From Noviherbaspirillum humi (GTDB lineage: Bacteria > Pseudomonadota > Gammaproteobacteria > Burkholderiales > Burkholderiaceae_D): 64,000 bases of DNA. Positions 29,016-39,276 of the stretch are shown in pieces. The stretch spans positions 105,330-169,329 of the forward strand of contig NZ_FZOT01000009.1 in the NCBI RefSeq assembly GCF_900188095.1, read 5' to 3'. The notes below the pieces were generated by a model. It was not told the origin of the DNA. It did no database searches and was given only the letters and a program-made list of their open reading frames with translations. The stretch's first letter is position 1. Each line of letters begins with the position of its first letter. The position numbers were made by a program, and so were the translations under genes.

Positions 29016-30432
29016 CATTGCCAGGAGGACGCGTTGGCTAAGGGCGCAGCGAGGGCAGGAGGGACGGCGCTGACTTGACAGGGCTGCCCTGGACGATATG
29101 TCAACCCGCGTCAGCTGTTGGCCGGACACGGAAGCTCGAAGAGTTTCGTGCACGGACGTTGTCACGCTGAAGGCGAGTACACGGTTTTATTGGACGTACT
29201 AACGCGAGAGCAGACTTTTTCGTTGCCCTGCCAGCTGCGGCAGGCCACGTGCGCCAAGTTGCGCCAACTTGCGCAATTCCTGGCTGATCGCATGGATGTC
29301 GAATTCGCGAGCCGTTCCTGCGAAGCATGGGATAGGCATCTGGCATTGCGCTCTCGCGGAAAGCAGTAACTTGACCCAGTTGTGATGCGTGGCCTGAAAA
29401 GGAATGCGGCGTGGAGAGCATCGAATTAGCTGGAAGCGTCAATCCAAGGCGCCTACCTGGGCTAGGTCTGGCAGCAGTCGGTCAGCAGACAATGCCCATC
29501 ACGGACGTTGAATCAAAATGCCCGTAAAACATAACGTCCCCGTTATTCCACAAGGGCGTTATGTGACTATAAAACCTGCTCAATCAAGAACGGGCGCAAC
29601 TTGCCGCCTGCTTCGGGCTGCCGCTCGTGCAGGCGGCACCTGCCATTGCCATTTCCGTCAGCGGCTGTATGGGCACCCGGGTACTGTTCCTTGCGAACCA
29701 TTTTTTGCTGCCGGAAGTTTCCGCCGGCTTCCTGCTCTCGCGGCGGCTCTGGCTCTTGCTGCTCTTGGCGCTGCCATCGCCGGCCTTTGCGGCTGCGCTC
29801 TTGTCCACGGACGCAACGCTGGCACCCGGCCTGGATTGTCCGTTGACCGTCAAACCGGCTTCGGAGAACTTCATGGAGTGCTTGTCCCCACGCCCTTCAT
29901 CCGTTTTTCGGAATCATTCCAGTCCTTGAAATTGCCGTTCTTGCCGCGCTCGTCAATGTGCGCCTGGTCATGACGGGCCCGATGCCCTTGATGCTGTCGG
30001 GCGTCCCTTGATCCGCTTTGGTGACAGCGAATTCAGCCAATGCCAGCTGGATGCCCATCAAATGCTGAAAGACCAAATGCCGGTTTCTTGAACATTGTCA
30101 CCTCCAGTTTTAAATTGCATTCATTGCTTCAGATCCTCTGCAGTTGCCATTAGTCCAATCTGAATTGGAAACCTCGTGAACGCTTGGCAATGCTTTGCTG
30201 AAGGTACGTTGCGTGAGTACTCATAGACGTGAACCTTCGGCAATTATTGTCAGCGGGGGTTAAGCTCGGCTTCAGCGACGATTCAGATTGCAAAGCGAAG
30301 ATCTATTTGCCGACCACGCTCTATCCTGAAAATCAATCCGGCGACTCCACCTACGTATCGCCCGTACTCAGCATGGACGCGCAGGCGTTGATGGATACGG
30401 ACACCATGTCCCGCCCATTCGAAAGGACAACC
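29016..30432. other. 1.4-kb region without a recognisable gene
   Basis: Only short, overlapping frames with no family resemblance. An inverted repeat, ACATAACG (29529-29536) with CGTTATGT (29557-29564), encloses a third related CGTTAT and could be an operator or small hairpin. The frame 29627-29929 has hydrophobic stretches but no clear start or motif. Probably decayed sequence plus the promoter of the next gene. Confidence 0.45.
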
Positions 30433-31020
30433 ATGAAACTAGCTAAATTTCTCCCGTTCGCTTACGCCTCCATGCTTGCCATGCCGGTCCTTGCACAGAG
30501 CGTTGCCACTGAAGTGCAACGCGACGTTAATCAGCAGAAACGTATCGAAGCCGGCTTGCAAACGGGCGTACTGACCACCCGGGAAGCCGCCAGGCTGGAA
30601 AAGGAAGAGGCGCGAATCAGCCGCACGGAAGCCAACGCGCTCAGCGATGGAAAGCTCAACAGCCAGGAACGACGCCGCATCGCTCGGATGGAAAACCGGG
30701 CGAGTCGGGACATCAGCGCCCAGGCGCACGACGACCAGGCAGGGAATACGAATTCGGTATCGAGCCAGCGCATGCAAGCAGACGTGGCACGCAACATCCA
30801 TCAGCAGGAGCGCATCGAGGCCGGCATTAAGGACGGCTCATTGACCAACCGCGAGGTCGGCAGGCTGGAACGAGGTGAGTCCCGCATCGACGGCAGGGAA
30901 GCCGCAGCAGGTCGTGACGGCCACGTCGGCGTGCGCGAGCAGGCGCGCATTCAACGCAACGAGAACCGGGAATCGAACCATATCCACCGCCAGCGCCATG
31001 ACCGACAGCAACGCGGCTGA
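30433..31020 (+). CDS. Secreted protein with two ~72-residue internal repeats
   Basis: 195 aa, no known function. A signal peptide (MKLAKFLPFAYASMLAMPV, ending LAQ) precedes two tandem copies of a charged helical unit, each with RIEAGL or RIEAGI, an LTxRE stretch, a RLE(K/R) block, a RISRTEA or RIDGREA block and an ENR(A/E)S ending. The segments ALSDGKLNSQE and AGRDGHVGVRE in the middle of each repeat look like EF-hand-type acidic loops, hinting at metal binding. The start at 30433 is chosen for the signal peptide; the frame is open upstream to 30229. Monocistronic, upstream of the DUF1800 gene. Confidence 0.72.
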   Translation: MKLAKFLPFAYASMLAMPVLAQSVATEVQRDVNQQKRIEAGLQTGVLTTREAARLEKEEARISRTEANALSDGKLNSQERRRIARMENRASRDISAQAHDDQAGNTNSVSSQRMQADVARNIHQQERIEAGIKDGSLTNREVGRLERGESRIDGREAAAGRDGHVGVREQARIQRNENRESNHIHRQRHDRQQRG

Positions 31021-31084
31021 TGCAGGTTGAAGCGCGTGGGTAAGGAATCTGCAACCTACGCGTTGCCATGCCCTGAAAGGAGCC

Positions 31085-32779
31085 ATGATGCCAAACCTTG
31101 AAGTCGATTCCGAGAACCCGGCAGCATCCCAAAAACTTGCGGGCAATGGCCTAGCCTTGAGCGCCGCGACGCTTCTAGCCGCTTGCGGAGGCGGAAGCGG
31201 TGGAACCGGTGATGCGGCGCAAGCCCCCGTCACACGGAGTCCGTCGGCGCCCATCAGCGACGTGCAGGCTGCTCGTTTTCTGGTGCAGGCCGCGATGGGC
31301 GCCACCCGGGCCGACATGCAGCGAGTCCAGGACCTGGGCTACGCGGGGTGGCTGGATGAACAACTGGCGATGCCACCTTCGCCGAGCCGCTGGGACTGGC
31401 TGGTAGCCAAAGGGTTTAACGCCAGCACGTACCGCAATACCGAGTCTGGCTGGGACGCGGCGGCTTGGCGCAAAATGGTCGCCTCGCCTGACACCTTGCG
31501 GCAGCGCGTCACGCTTGCGCTCTCCGAGATCCTGGTAGGGGCGATTGACGGCTTTATCGGCGGCGGCTGGCGCACGTTTTCCGCGGCAGCCTACCTCGAT
31601 CTTCTGGAAGCCAACGCTTTCGGCACGTACCGCAACCTGCTGCAGCAGGTGTCGACCAGTGCGCCAATGGGAGAATTTCTGACCTACCGGGGCAATGTCA
31701 AATACAATGCCGCGACCGGCGCCCTGCCGGACGAGAACTATGCGCGGGAAATCATGCAACTGTTCTCGATCGGCTTGATCCAGTTGAACGTCGACGGCAC
31801 GCCCAAGCTGTCCGGCGGCAAGCCAATCGACACCTATAGCCAGGACGATGTCATGGGACTGGCCCGCGTCTTCACCGGCTGGGACTATGACCTGGCCGGT
31901 GGCGATACGTCGACGCCCGATTTCAAGCGCCGTCCGATGAAGCAAGTGGCCAGCCGCCACGAGACGGGCGAGAAGTCATTTCTTGGCATAACCATCCCAG
32001 CCGGCACGGATGGCGCACAAAGCCTGCAGAAGGCGCTCGATTGCATTGCCAGCCATCCCAACGTCGCCCCCTTCATCAGCCGGCAGTTGATCCAGCGGCT
32101 GGTGACAAGCAATCCTACCCCGGCTTATGTCGGGCGCGTCGCCATGGTGTTTATCGACGACGGCCAGGGCGCGAGGGGCAATCTAAAGGCCGTCATCAAG
32201 GCCATCCTGCTGGATGACGAAGCGCGCAACCCCGCTAATACAGCCAATCCCGCATTCGGCAAGCTGCGCGAACCCATGCTTCGCTTTACCTCCTGGGCTC
32301 GCGCATTCCAGGTGAATTCCCCCGGCGATAGCTGGCCCGTCGGCAACACGTCCGATCCTGCTACCCGTTTGGGACAAAGCCCGCTGCGCTCGGCAACCGT
32401 CTTCAATTTCTTCCGCCCCGGCTACGCCCCACCCAGCACCGCCATCAGCAGTGCCGGCCTGGTGGCCCCCGAGTTCCAAATCACCAACGAGTCGAGCGTC
32501 GTTGGCTATATCAACTTCATGCAGAAGGCCGTCGCCAACGGCATCAACGACCTGGCTGCAGATTACGCCCCGTTGCTTGCATTGGCCGACAACGCAAGTG
32601 CGCTACTCGACGAACTCAACATCGTCCTGGCGGCCGGTCGCATCGAAGCAGGCACCTTGGCCATGCTGAGTTCCGCTGTCGATGCCATGCCGCGTGGCAG
32701 CGACAGCACGCGCAAGAATCGTATCCATGCGGCGCTGGTACTGGTGCTTGCCGCGCCAGACTTTATCGTGCAAAAGTGA
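31085..32779 (+). CDS. DUF1800 domain-containing protein
   Basis: 564 aa. The N-terminal stretch has a lipobox-like end (SAATLLAACGGGSGG), so it may be an exported lipoprotein, although ~25 hydrophilic residues come first. Family blocks are AARFLVQAAMGATRADMQ, LPDENYAREIMQLFSIGL, GLARVFTGWDYD and FISRQLIQRLVTSNPTPAYV. DUF1800 proteins are of unknown function and almost always precede a DUF1501 gene, as here, with stop and start overlapping or nearly so. Suspected cell-surface or matrix role in the literature, unproven. Confidence 0.9.
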   Translation: MMPNLEVDSENPAASQKLAGNGLALSAATLLAACGGGSGGTGDAAQAPVTRSPSAPISDVQAARFLVQAAMGATRADMQRVQDLGYAGWLDEQLAMPPSPSRWDWLVAKGFNASTYRNTESGWDAAAWRKMVASPDTLRQRVTLALSEILVGAIDGFIGGGWRTFSAAAYLDLLEANAFGTYRNLLQQVSTSAPMGEFLTYRGNVKYNAATGALPDENYAREIMQLFSIGLIQLNVDGTPKLSGGKPIDTYSQDDVMGLARVFTGWDYDLAGGDTSTPDFKRRPMKQVASRHETGEKSFLGITIPAGTDGAQSLQKALDCIASHPNVAPFISRQLIQRLVTSNPTPAYVGRVAMVFIDDGQGARGNLKAVIKAILLDDEARNPANTANPAFGKLREPMLRFTSWARAFQVNSPGDSWPVGNTSDPATRLGQSPLRSATVFNFFRPGYAPPSTAISSAGLVAPEFQITNESSVVGYINFMQKAVANGINDLAADYAPLLALADNASALLDELNIVLAAGRIEAGTLAMLSSAVDAMPRGSDSTRKNRIHAALVLVLAAPDFIVQK

Positions 32780-32787
32780 GGTGGACG

Positions 32788-34185
32788 GTGGCTAACGAAT
32801 CCTTCAACGTATCGCGACGAGCCTTCCTGCGCCGCGCCTCGGCACTTTCGCTTGCCGGCGCAGCCAGCCCGTGGGCTCTCAACCTTGCCACCGTCGCCGA
32901 AGCGTCGGCAGCGACCGCGTCAGATTACAAGGCCATCGTCTGCGTCTTCCTTTATGGGGGAAACGACTATGCCAATACGCTGGTGCCCTACGACATCGCC
33001 AGTTACGACGAATATCAGCAATTGCGTCCGTCGCTGGCCTATCCGCGTAGCGTCCTCGACGCCAACGCTTTAACACCGCTCGCGGCGCCGGTCGACATCA
33101 CCGGCGCGGCTCGCCAGTATGCGTTGGCACCCGAACTCTCGCCGCTGCTGCCGATATTCAATGGCGGGAAGCTGGGCGTCATCCTGAATGTCGGCACCTT
33201 GGTCCAGCCAACCGCCAAGCAGGAGTACGTGAATCGCACCGCGATCTTGCCGCCCAAGCTTTTCTCCCATAACGACCAGCAATCGGTGTGGCAGTCGAGC
33301 GCGCCGGAAGGGGCGGTTTCCGGGTGGGGTGGACGCATGGGCGATCTCTTCCAGGCGGGCAACGGCAATGCGACGTTCACCTGTGTCAACGTGTCCGGAA
33401 ATGCGGTATTTCTGTCCGGGTCAAGCGCTGTGCAGTATCAGATATCCCCCAATGGTTCAGTGGCACTGGCAGGCATCAAGAGTCCGTTGTTCGGATCGGC
33501 GTCGTGTTCCGACGCCTTGCGTGCGTTGGTCACTGCTCAGCGCAGTGAATTGTTCGAAGGCGAATACAACCGCGTCATGCGCCGCTCGCTTGATGCGAAC
33601 GGCGTACTAACCAGCGCACTGGCAGGCGCGCCAGCAATTTCTACCGTATACCCTGCCGGCAACTCGCTGGCTGACCAGCTGAAGATGGTCGCGCGCATGA
33701 TATCCAATGCGAGTGCGATTGGCGCGCGCCGCCAGGTCTTCCTGGTGTCGCTGGGCGGCTTTGACAACCATGATGGGCTGCTCACTGTCCATCCCGGCCT
33801 GCTGACCAATGTGGCGAATGCCATGGCGGCGTTTTACCAAACCACGGTCGAACTCGGCGTTGCCGACAAGGTCACCACCTTCACCGCATCGGACTTCGGC
33901 CGCACGCTGTCCGGCAACAACGATGGCACCGATCATGGCTGGGGCAGCATGCATTTCGTGATGGGAGGAGCCGTGAATGGACAGCGCTTCTACGGCGTAC
34001 CGCCCGTCGTGGCGAGCAACGGGCCTGACGACGTCGGCCAGGGCCGCCTGTTGCCGACCACATCAGTGGATCAGTACGCCGCGACGCTTGGACGTTGGCT
34101 GGGAATTTCCGATTCCGCACTACTCGACGTCTTGCCGAACCTGAAGAACTACAACATCCAATCACGTAATATCGGGTTCGTATAA
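32788..34185 (+). CDS. DUF1501 domain-containing protein, Tat-exported
   Basis: 465 aa. A twin-arginine signal (SRRAFLRRASALSLAGAAS) directs folded export. Family blocks are ICVFLYGGNDYANTLVP, SLGGFDNHDG and FTASDFGRTLSGNNDGTDHG, recalling the sulfatase/alkaline-phosphatase-like fold. The GTG at 32788 has GAGGTGG upstream; a GTG at 32776 overlapping the DUF1800 stop is the alternative. Co-transcribed with DUF1800. Function unknown. Confidence 0.88.
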   Translation: MANESFNVSRRAFLRRASALSLAGAASPWALNLATVAEASAATASDYKAIVCVFLYGGNDYANTLVPYDIASYDEYQQLRPSLAYPRSVLDANALTPLAAPVDITGAARQYALAPELSPLLPIFNGGKLGVILNVGTLVQPTAKQEYVNRTAILPPKLFSHNDQQSVWQSSAPEGAVSGWGGRMGDLFQAGNGNATFTCVNVSGNAVFLSGSSAVQYQISPNGSVALAGIKSPLFGSASCSDALRALVTAQRSELFEGEYNRVMRRSLDANGVLTSALAGAPAISTVYPAGNSLADQLKMVARMISNASAIGARRQVFLVSLGGFDNHDGLLTVHPGLLTNVANAMAAFYQTTVELGVADKVTTFTASDFGRTLSGNNDGTDHGWGSMHFVMGGAVNGQRFYGVPPVVASNGPDDVGQGRLLPTTSVDQYAATLGRWLGISDSALLDVLPNLKNYNIQSRNIGFV

Positions 34186-34269
34186 TCGTGCAAGTGCATG
34201 CGGCTTTTGGCGATTGCCTCGCGGGATAGCCACCACGCTTGTTCGGAGCGGATATCCCAATCAGTTGTC

Positions 34270-34450
34270 CAATAAATCCGAGTTGGTCAACGGCGACGAA
34301 GCCGGGTTATCAAGCAGGCGAGGCGTGCAAAGCCGGTCTAAAGCCATTCGTCATGTTCCCAATGGATGTGAATTCTTCGGAACGCGTTCAGCCAGGCGAA
34401 CAGGCGCTCAATCTTCCAGCGCCGTTTATTGCGGCGTACTGTCCCGCTAT
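34270..34450 (-). pseudogene. IS5-family transposase C-terminal remnant
   Basis: Minus-strand translation gives RRNKRRWKIERLFAWLNAF followed by RRIHIHWEHDEWL, a stop, then TGFARLACLITRL, the end of an IS5-type DDE transposase (the Glu of KIERLF). Only ~60 codons remain and an internal stop is present. A different group from the IS5-family element at 44.6 kb. Confidence 0.68.
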
Positions 34451-34556
34451 CCCGATTCACAGGCTCCTGGTTGCAGCGGTGTCGCGTAATCCGCTCCATG
34501 CCCTCAGTTGATTGGTGCTGAATTGGCTTCGCGGTGCGACACGGCATCCAGTCGCA

Positions 34557-36695
34557 TCAAACGAGAAAATGCTCGAACACTTGCGGGGGCACCGGCTTGG
34601 AAAACAGAAAGCCCTGGCCGTAGTCGCAGCCCGCGTGACGCAGGATAGCTTCCTGTTCCGGCTTCTCGATGCCTTCGGCGATGACCTTCAGGCCAAGCCG
34701 GTGGGCCATGGCAATCATCGACTCGGTGATCGCCCGGCTGCCTTCGTTCCATTCCAGGTCATGCACAAAGCTGCGATCGATCTTCAGGTAGTCGATATGG
34801 AAGCGCTGCAGGTAGGCCAGCGACGAGTAGCCCGTGCCAAAGTCGTCCAAAGCGACCTGGATCCCGGCGTCACGGTAGTGGCAGAGTGCGTCGGCGACAC
34901 GCTCGGACGCGTTAAGCAAGACCCCTTCGGTAATTTCGACCACGATGCTACTGGCCGGCAAGCCGCGCTGCTCAATGACGTGGACCCAATCCACGCCCGA
35001 GGGCCGATGAAACTGCACCGGCGAGCGGTTGACGCTTATCTCGAAGCATCCGCCCCGTTGCTTGCCCCAGCGTGCCGCCCAGGTGGCCGCTTCGACAAAC
35101 GCCCAATCCCCGATGTCGTGGATCAGGCCGGATTCCTCGGCAGCCGGGATGAACCGGTCAGGGCTGATGAGGCCTTGCTTCGGATGCCGCCAGCGCAGCA
35201 GCGCCTCGGCCTTCACGATCGCTGCGGTCGACAAGTCCACCACTGGCTGGAAGTGCAGCATCATCTGCCCGGCGGGAAGCGCCGCGCGAAGATCACGGAC
35301 CAGACGGGCGCCCTTCTGCGCCCGCAGCCGCATCTGCTTCTGGAAGAACCGGAACTGGTTTCTCTCGCCGTTCTTTGCCGCGTACATCGCCTGGTCAGCA
35401 TTACGGATCAGTCCCTGCGAGTCGGCCGCGTCACATGGATAGAGCGTGATACCGACGCTGGCGCTTACATGGGCCGTCTCGCCCTTGATCCGGAACGGTT
35501 CTGCCAGGCGGTCGATGATTTTCTGCGCGATGACTTCCACTTTCGGAGAGTCGTGCAGGTCGGTCAGGATGACCGTAAATTCATCGCCGCCCAGCCGCGC
35601 GACCGTATCACCCTCGCGCACGCAGTTGAGCAGGCGCCGGGCGACCTGGGACAGCAGCCGGTCACCGGCTTCATGTCCAAGCGAGTCGTTGACTTCCTTG
35701 AAGCGATCCAGGTCGATGAACAATAAAGCGACCTGATCGCCCTCCCGGTGCGCCTTGCGTACTTCCTGCTCCAGACGGTCCTGGAACAGTCTCCGGTTCG
35801 GCAGGCCCGTCAGCGAACAGAAACTGGCGTGGCGCCAGATGATTTCCTCGGTCTCCTTCCGCTCCGAGATGTCGCTCATCGTGCCCGTCAGCCGAATGGC
35901 ACAACCGGATTGATCTCGGGCGACGATGACGCCCCGGGAAAGCACCCATTTATAGCTGCCGTTCTTGCAGCGAAGGCGGTATTCCGCATGAAAAGGGGTG
36001 CCGGTTCGAAGCGTTTCCATCAGCGCATCGATCGTAGCGCTGCGGTCCTCCGGATGGATTCGGCTGGTCCATTCGTCCAACAGGTTGGGAAACTCCAGTT
36101 CCTCGTACCCCAGGATAGCCTTGTACTGCTTCGACAGTTCGACCTCGCCGGTGTTGACTTTCCAGTCCCAAACGCCGTCCCGCGCGCCCTCGATGGCTAA
36201 CTTCCAGCGCTCCTCGCTGCGGCGAAGCGCCTCCTGCATGTTGTGCTGCTCGGTAACATCCTGTCCCTGCAGGAAAATCCCGCTGACCGTGCCGTCCGGC
36301 TCGATCAGCGGCTGGTAGACAAAGTCGACGTAACGTTCGATCTCGGGCGCGTCGGGGGAAGGCTGGAACCGAATCTGGCGCTGGTGCCCGACGAAAGGCT
36401 TTCCCGTGGCATACACTTCGTCGAGCAGGTCGATGTAACCCTGGCGCGCGAGCGCGGGAAAGACTTCCCTCACTGGGCGGCCGAGCAGATCCTGGGGGCC
36501 GACCAGCTGGTAATACGCCCGGTTGACGACTTCGTACACGTGGTCCGGGCCGCGCAGGATGGCGATGAAACCAGGTGCCTGGTCGAACATCGAGCGCAAG
36601 CGCGCAGCTTCATCGGCGGGACGGCAAAAGGCGTCACTGAACCCGGGAATCCCAGCTGTCGGGGCAGAACCAGTCTCCGCATCTTCCTCCTGCAT
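34557..36695 (-). CDS. Soluble PAS-PAS-GGDEF-EAL cyclic-di-GMP enzyme
   Basis: 712 aa from the ATG at 36695 (an upstream ATG at 36719 is also in frame). No membrane segment. PAS 1 (about 30-160) ends FLQGQDVTEQHN; PAS 2 (about 170-290) is a PAS_3 type with WKLAIEGARDGVWDWKV and ends TMSDISERKE. GGDEF is intact (ARLGGDEFTVIL) and EAL is intact (KAEALLRWRHPKQG, DDFGTGYSSLAYLQRFHID, AEGIEKPEQE). Cytosolic c-di-GMP turnover in response to an unknown signal. Monocistronic. Paralogous in its output half to the protein at 21,889. Confidence 0.92.
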   Translation of the reverse strand: MQEEDAETGSAPTAGIPGFSDAFCRPADEAARLRSMFDQAPGFIAILRGPDHVYEVVNRAYYQLVGPQDLLGRPVREVFPALARQGYIDLLDEVYATGKPFVGHQRQIRFQPSPDAPEIERYVDFVYQPLIEPDGTVSGIFLQGQDVTEQHNMQEALRRSEERWKLAIEGARDGVWDWKVNTGEVELSKQYKAILGYEELEFPNLLDEWTSRIHPEDRSATIDALMETLRTGTPFHAEYRLRCKNGSYKWVLSRGVIVARDQSGCAIRLTGTMSDISERKETEEIIWRHASFCSLTGLPNRRLFQDRLEQEVRKAHREGDQVALLFIDLDRFKEVNDSLGHEAGDRLLSQVARRLLNCVREGDTVARLGGDEFTVILTDLHDSPKVEVIAQKIIDRLAEPFRIKGETAHVSASVGITLYPCDAADSQGLIRNADQAMYAAKNGERNQFRFFQKQMRLRAQKGARLVRDLRAALPAGQMMLHFQPVVDLSTAAIVKAEALLRWRHPKQGLISPDRFIPAAEESGLIHDIGDWAFVEAATWAARWGKQRGGCFEISVNRSPVQFHRPSGVDWVHVIEQRGLPASSIVVEITEGVLLNASERVADALCHYRDAGIQVALDDFGTGYSSLAYLQRFHIDYLKIDRSFVHDLEWNEGSRAITESMIAMAHRLGLKVIAEGIEKPEQEAILRHAGCDYGQGFLFSKPVPPQVFEHFLV

Positions 36696-37171
36696 ATCGA
36701 TCTCCCGCAGCCACCACAATCAGGCTTGCAATGTCAGGGCAACCACCGAGTAGAAAGTTTTGAGCCAAGCGAGTTCCAGCGGACGGGAAGATAGCGCTAG
36801 CCGGTTGCGTCACCTTCCCGCTCTTTAATCAGGAAGTCAGAGCCTGCGGCACCGCCCGGAAGATGCCGTTGCCCGGGAGACGTGTTTGATCGCGGCAACG
36901 CTCATGGCGCTGAAGACCCGAAGCACCCAATCGAATCTGAAATAAGGCCTGGCTCTCCTCTGCATCAGAACAGCCGTTCAAGATCGTTTCTGACCTTCGA
37001 TAGCCTAGCCCAGCCTTGACGTTCATCTTCAATAAATCGCATTGATTCAGATCAAGCCAGAGTTGCCGTGTTGATCTTCTAAACCCGCAGATAGCTTCTA
37101 GGCTGGTTTCTGCGCTTTTGATTCCTGATTGCGCTTCCGACCGATCACATTTCGCGCTAGTGGAGAAAAAA
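36696..37171. other. Intergenic with an FNR-type box
   Basis: 476 bp with no gene. Contains the FNR/ANR-like palindrome listed separately, upstream of the secreted protein at 37,172. Confidence 0.5.
37042..37055. promoter_or_regulatory. FNR/ANR-type binding site
   Basis: TTGATTCAGATCAA matches the consensus TTGAT-N4-ATCAA exactly. It lies 117 bp upstream of the ATG at 37172, a suitable distance for an activating site. Suggests oxygen-dependent expression of the downstream secreted protein. Confidence 0.6.
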
Positions 37172-37744
37172 ATGAAACGCTTCATTCGAACAACTGCTTT
37201 CATCATGGCGGCCGCTGCCACCTCGACTGCCTGGAGCCAAATCACGCCGGACCTCGTCGACTCGACAGGCAGGGAGGTCGGGCGATTCAAGGGCGATTCA
37301 GTAACGGTCCTTTATAGTGGACAGGTAGTGAGAATTTATGTCGACGCACACTGGGACTATACACAGGGACGTCCCCTGTCCAGCGGGCTGACCTGGAAGC
37401 ATGTGCCGCTTTATTACGCAACCGCGGATTGCAGCGGCCAAGCCTACATGGGGACTTCACCCACCGCTCCCGTCGCTTCCGGCGCGGCCGCACCCGCCGC
37501 AGGCGCCCCCTACACGCAACCGGCCTATGGATCCCACTTTCTTTTCGCGCCGTCGAAAGTTGGCACCGCATGGACCGCGTATATCAGCGGGGAAAACCCG
37601 ACCTTCCAGCAGGTTGCAATACAGTCTGAACGTCAGTACGACGGCTCTTGTGCCGCCAAGTCTTATCCAAACCTGTGGGTCACGCCTGTGGTGACGCAGA
37701 CCGGCCTTGAAATCTATGGCGTTCCACCGTTCTACGTGAAGTGA
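37172..37744 (+). CDS. Secreted hypothetical protein
   Basis: 190 aa, not recognised. A signal peptide (MKRFIRTTAFIMAAAATST, cleaved about AWS-Q) is followed by a beta-rich domain with DSTGREVGRFKGDSVTVLY, an Ala/Pro-rich linker (ASGAAAPAAGAPYTQP) and a second half with one more cysteine (DGSCAAKSYPN). AGTGGAG is just upstream of the ATG at 37172. An exact FNR-type site lies 117 bp upstream. Possibly a phage-tail-fibre or surface-type fold, but this is a guess. Confidence 0.65.
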   Translation: MKRFIRTTAFIMAAAATSTAWSQITPDLVDSTGREVGRFKGDSVTVLYSGQVVRIYVDAHWDYTQGRPLSSGLTWKHVPLYYATADCSGQAYMGTSPTAPVASGAAAPAAGAPYTQPAYGSHFLFAPSKVGTAWTAYISGENPTFQQVAIQSERQYDGSCAAKSYPNLWVTPVVTQTGLEIYGVPPFYVK

Positions 37745-38522
37745 CTACAGCTGAAAAGTCTTGATCCTTGAACAGCGGCTTGCCTGAAGCTCGACAGGAA
37801 AGAGCTTGCATTGACCCGCATGCAAGCTCTTTATCTCTAAGTTGGCCCTTTCCATCGATAACAGCTGTATTGACTTCCAGTGCTGGGACGCAAGCCGCCA
37901 CAACCTTAAATATTGTTACAAATGCTTTGCACCAGATTTATTATTGAGTTCTAAAAGCCAGTTTGATTTTTTTATTGATTGGCTCGCTAATAATAAAAAA
38001 CCCACCTTCAGGAGTTCTCGGGGCCGGCTTCCAGGCATTGGCATCAACAAGTTCAGTTAGCTGCTCAACGTCAGCACCTTTACCTTGATTACGGATGGCG
38101 CTGACATCGGCCGGGCCTGACCGGGTCCTTTTCCCTGCAGTGCCGTTGTCGATCATGCTCGACGCCCAAAGCGCCGATGACCACATCTTGTTAGACAAGT
38201 GCTCTTCAGGTGAACGAGTCCGACTGCAAGCGATCTCCTGCAATCGATAGCCAAAGCGAGAATCAGTGCCGCACACAGTTCCTATTGTGAGCATCTCTGT
38301 CAAGCAGGGCGGGAGGCGCAGCCTACCACTTTGGAAACATGCCCTCCGAAGGCCGCGACGCCGGCGGACACGTCGGCGCTGCGGTGAGGGGTGCGGCCGC
38401 TGGCCGGGCCAAGCATCTGTTCTACTGAAGGATCATCAGGTGAGCCTATCCTTTAGATGTATTGAAAAGACGTGTTACACCCGCTACAACGATTATCCTA
38501 TTGTAAGAAAATGCAGACAGTC
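37745..38522. other. AT-rich intergenic region
   Basis: 778 bp with no convincing gene. Base composition shifts to AT-rich compared with everything to the left, consistent with an island boundary. CAAGCTCTTT-type inverted sequence around 37,800-37,835 could be a terminator for the preceding gene. Confidence 0.45.
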
Positions 38523-38745
38523 ATGAAAAAGTTAGTAGGCCCTATCCATCCTTTTCGGGATCTCCCTGCCCGTCCTGGCTGCCCCAATCACTTTGCAGGA
38601 CTACGAGCTGTTGCCACTTTTTGAGAAATGGCAAAAAAAACAGTGGCAATCGTCACTGCCTTGCGGGCTCAATTTGCTGGGACTGTGCTTCCGACCACTA
38701 TTTATGAACGTACGTGTGCGAGTCGCCGAATCTGCGCCCGGATAA
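38523..38745 (+). pseudogene. Small secreted protein, frameshifted in the signal peptide
   Basis: ATGAAAAAG at 38523 begins a signal peptide. After a one-base frame change near 38,540 the reading continues as LSILFGISLPVLAAPITLQ and DYELLPLFEKWQKKQWQ to a stop at 38745. A complete signal sequence with an APITL cleavage region is evident only across the two frames. Function unknown; likely inactive. Confidence 0.45.
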
Positions 38746-39199
38746 GACCATTTTATAGATGGGTGATCAAGACGCGATCTGGGAATTTCCAAAAGTGTGT
38801 GAAGAGCTATGTAATCGGATCGGGGTATAGATGAGCGCGCACGAGTTTGCCAATTAATTGGCGAAATTTGCCAAAGCATTAAAAAGTGGACCAGATTTCG
38901 AATCTGCATCAATTGGGATTCAAATCGCTGCGCCTTGACGATGAAAATCAAACACCCTATAAGTCCAAATCAAAAGAAGATCTGCCCGTGGCTTTAAGTG
39001 CTTTGCTTTCCTTATTAAAAAACGAATTGAGCCTCAATTTGATTTCGAAGTGGTTGATCTGGGCAGCTGTCGAATGAACTTGGATTCAGACGCCCGAGGT
39101 CGCTGATTTGCGGTACCAATCGCGGTTGAACAGAAACTCCCGCTCAACTCTGTTTCAACAACTAACCGATCAGAGTAGAACAGTATGCAAAGCGGCAGA

Positions 39200-39244
39200 A
39201 AAGCAAAAAGGCCGTAAGTCGTTGGTTCCACGAGTTACGGCCTT
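39200..39244 (-). terminator. Rho-independent terminator
   Basis: On the minus strand AAGGCCGTAA pairs with TTACGGCCTT (10 bp) and is followed by TTTGCTTTTC. It directly follows the tRNA-3'-end-like sequence on the same strand. Confidence 0.6.
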
Positions 39245-39251
39245 GAAATCT

Positions 39252-39276
39252 TGGTGGAGCGGAGGGCTATCGAACT
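39252..39276 (-). other. tRNA 3'-end-like remnant (possible attachment site)
   Basis: Minus strand reads AGTTCGATAGCCCTCCGCTC followed by CACCA, resembling a T-arm plus acceptor end (possibly tRNA-Gly-like CCGCTCCA). No complete cloverleaf can be drawn upstream. A hairpin terminator follows immediately, as after a tRNA gene. Such fragments are often left by integrase-mediated island insertion. Confidence 0.35.

Noticed and set aside
34512..35726. 404-codon plus-strand frame over the soluble EAL gene
   Set aside because: Shadow frame without family features.
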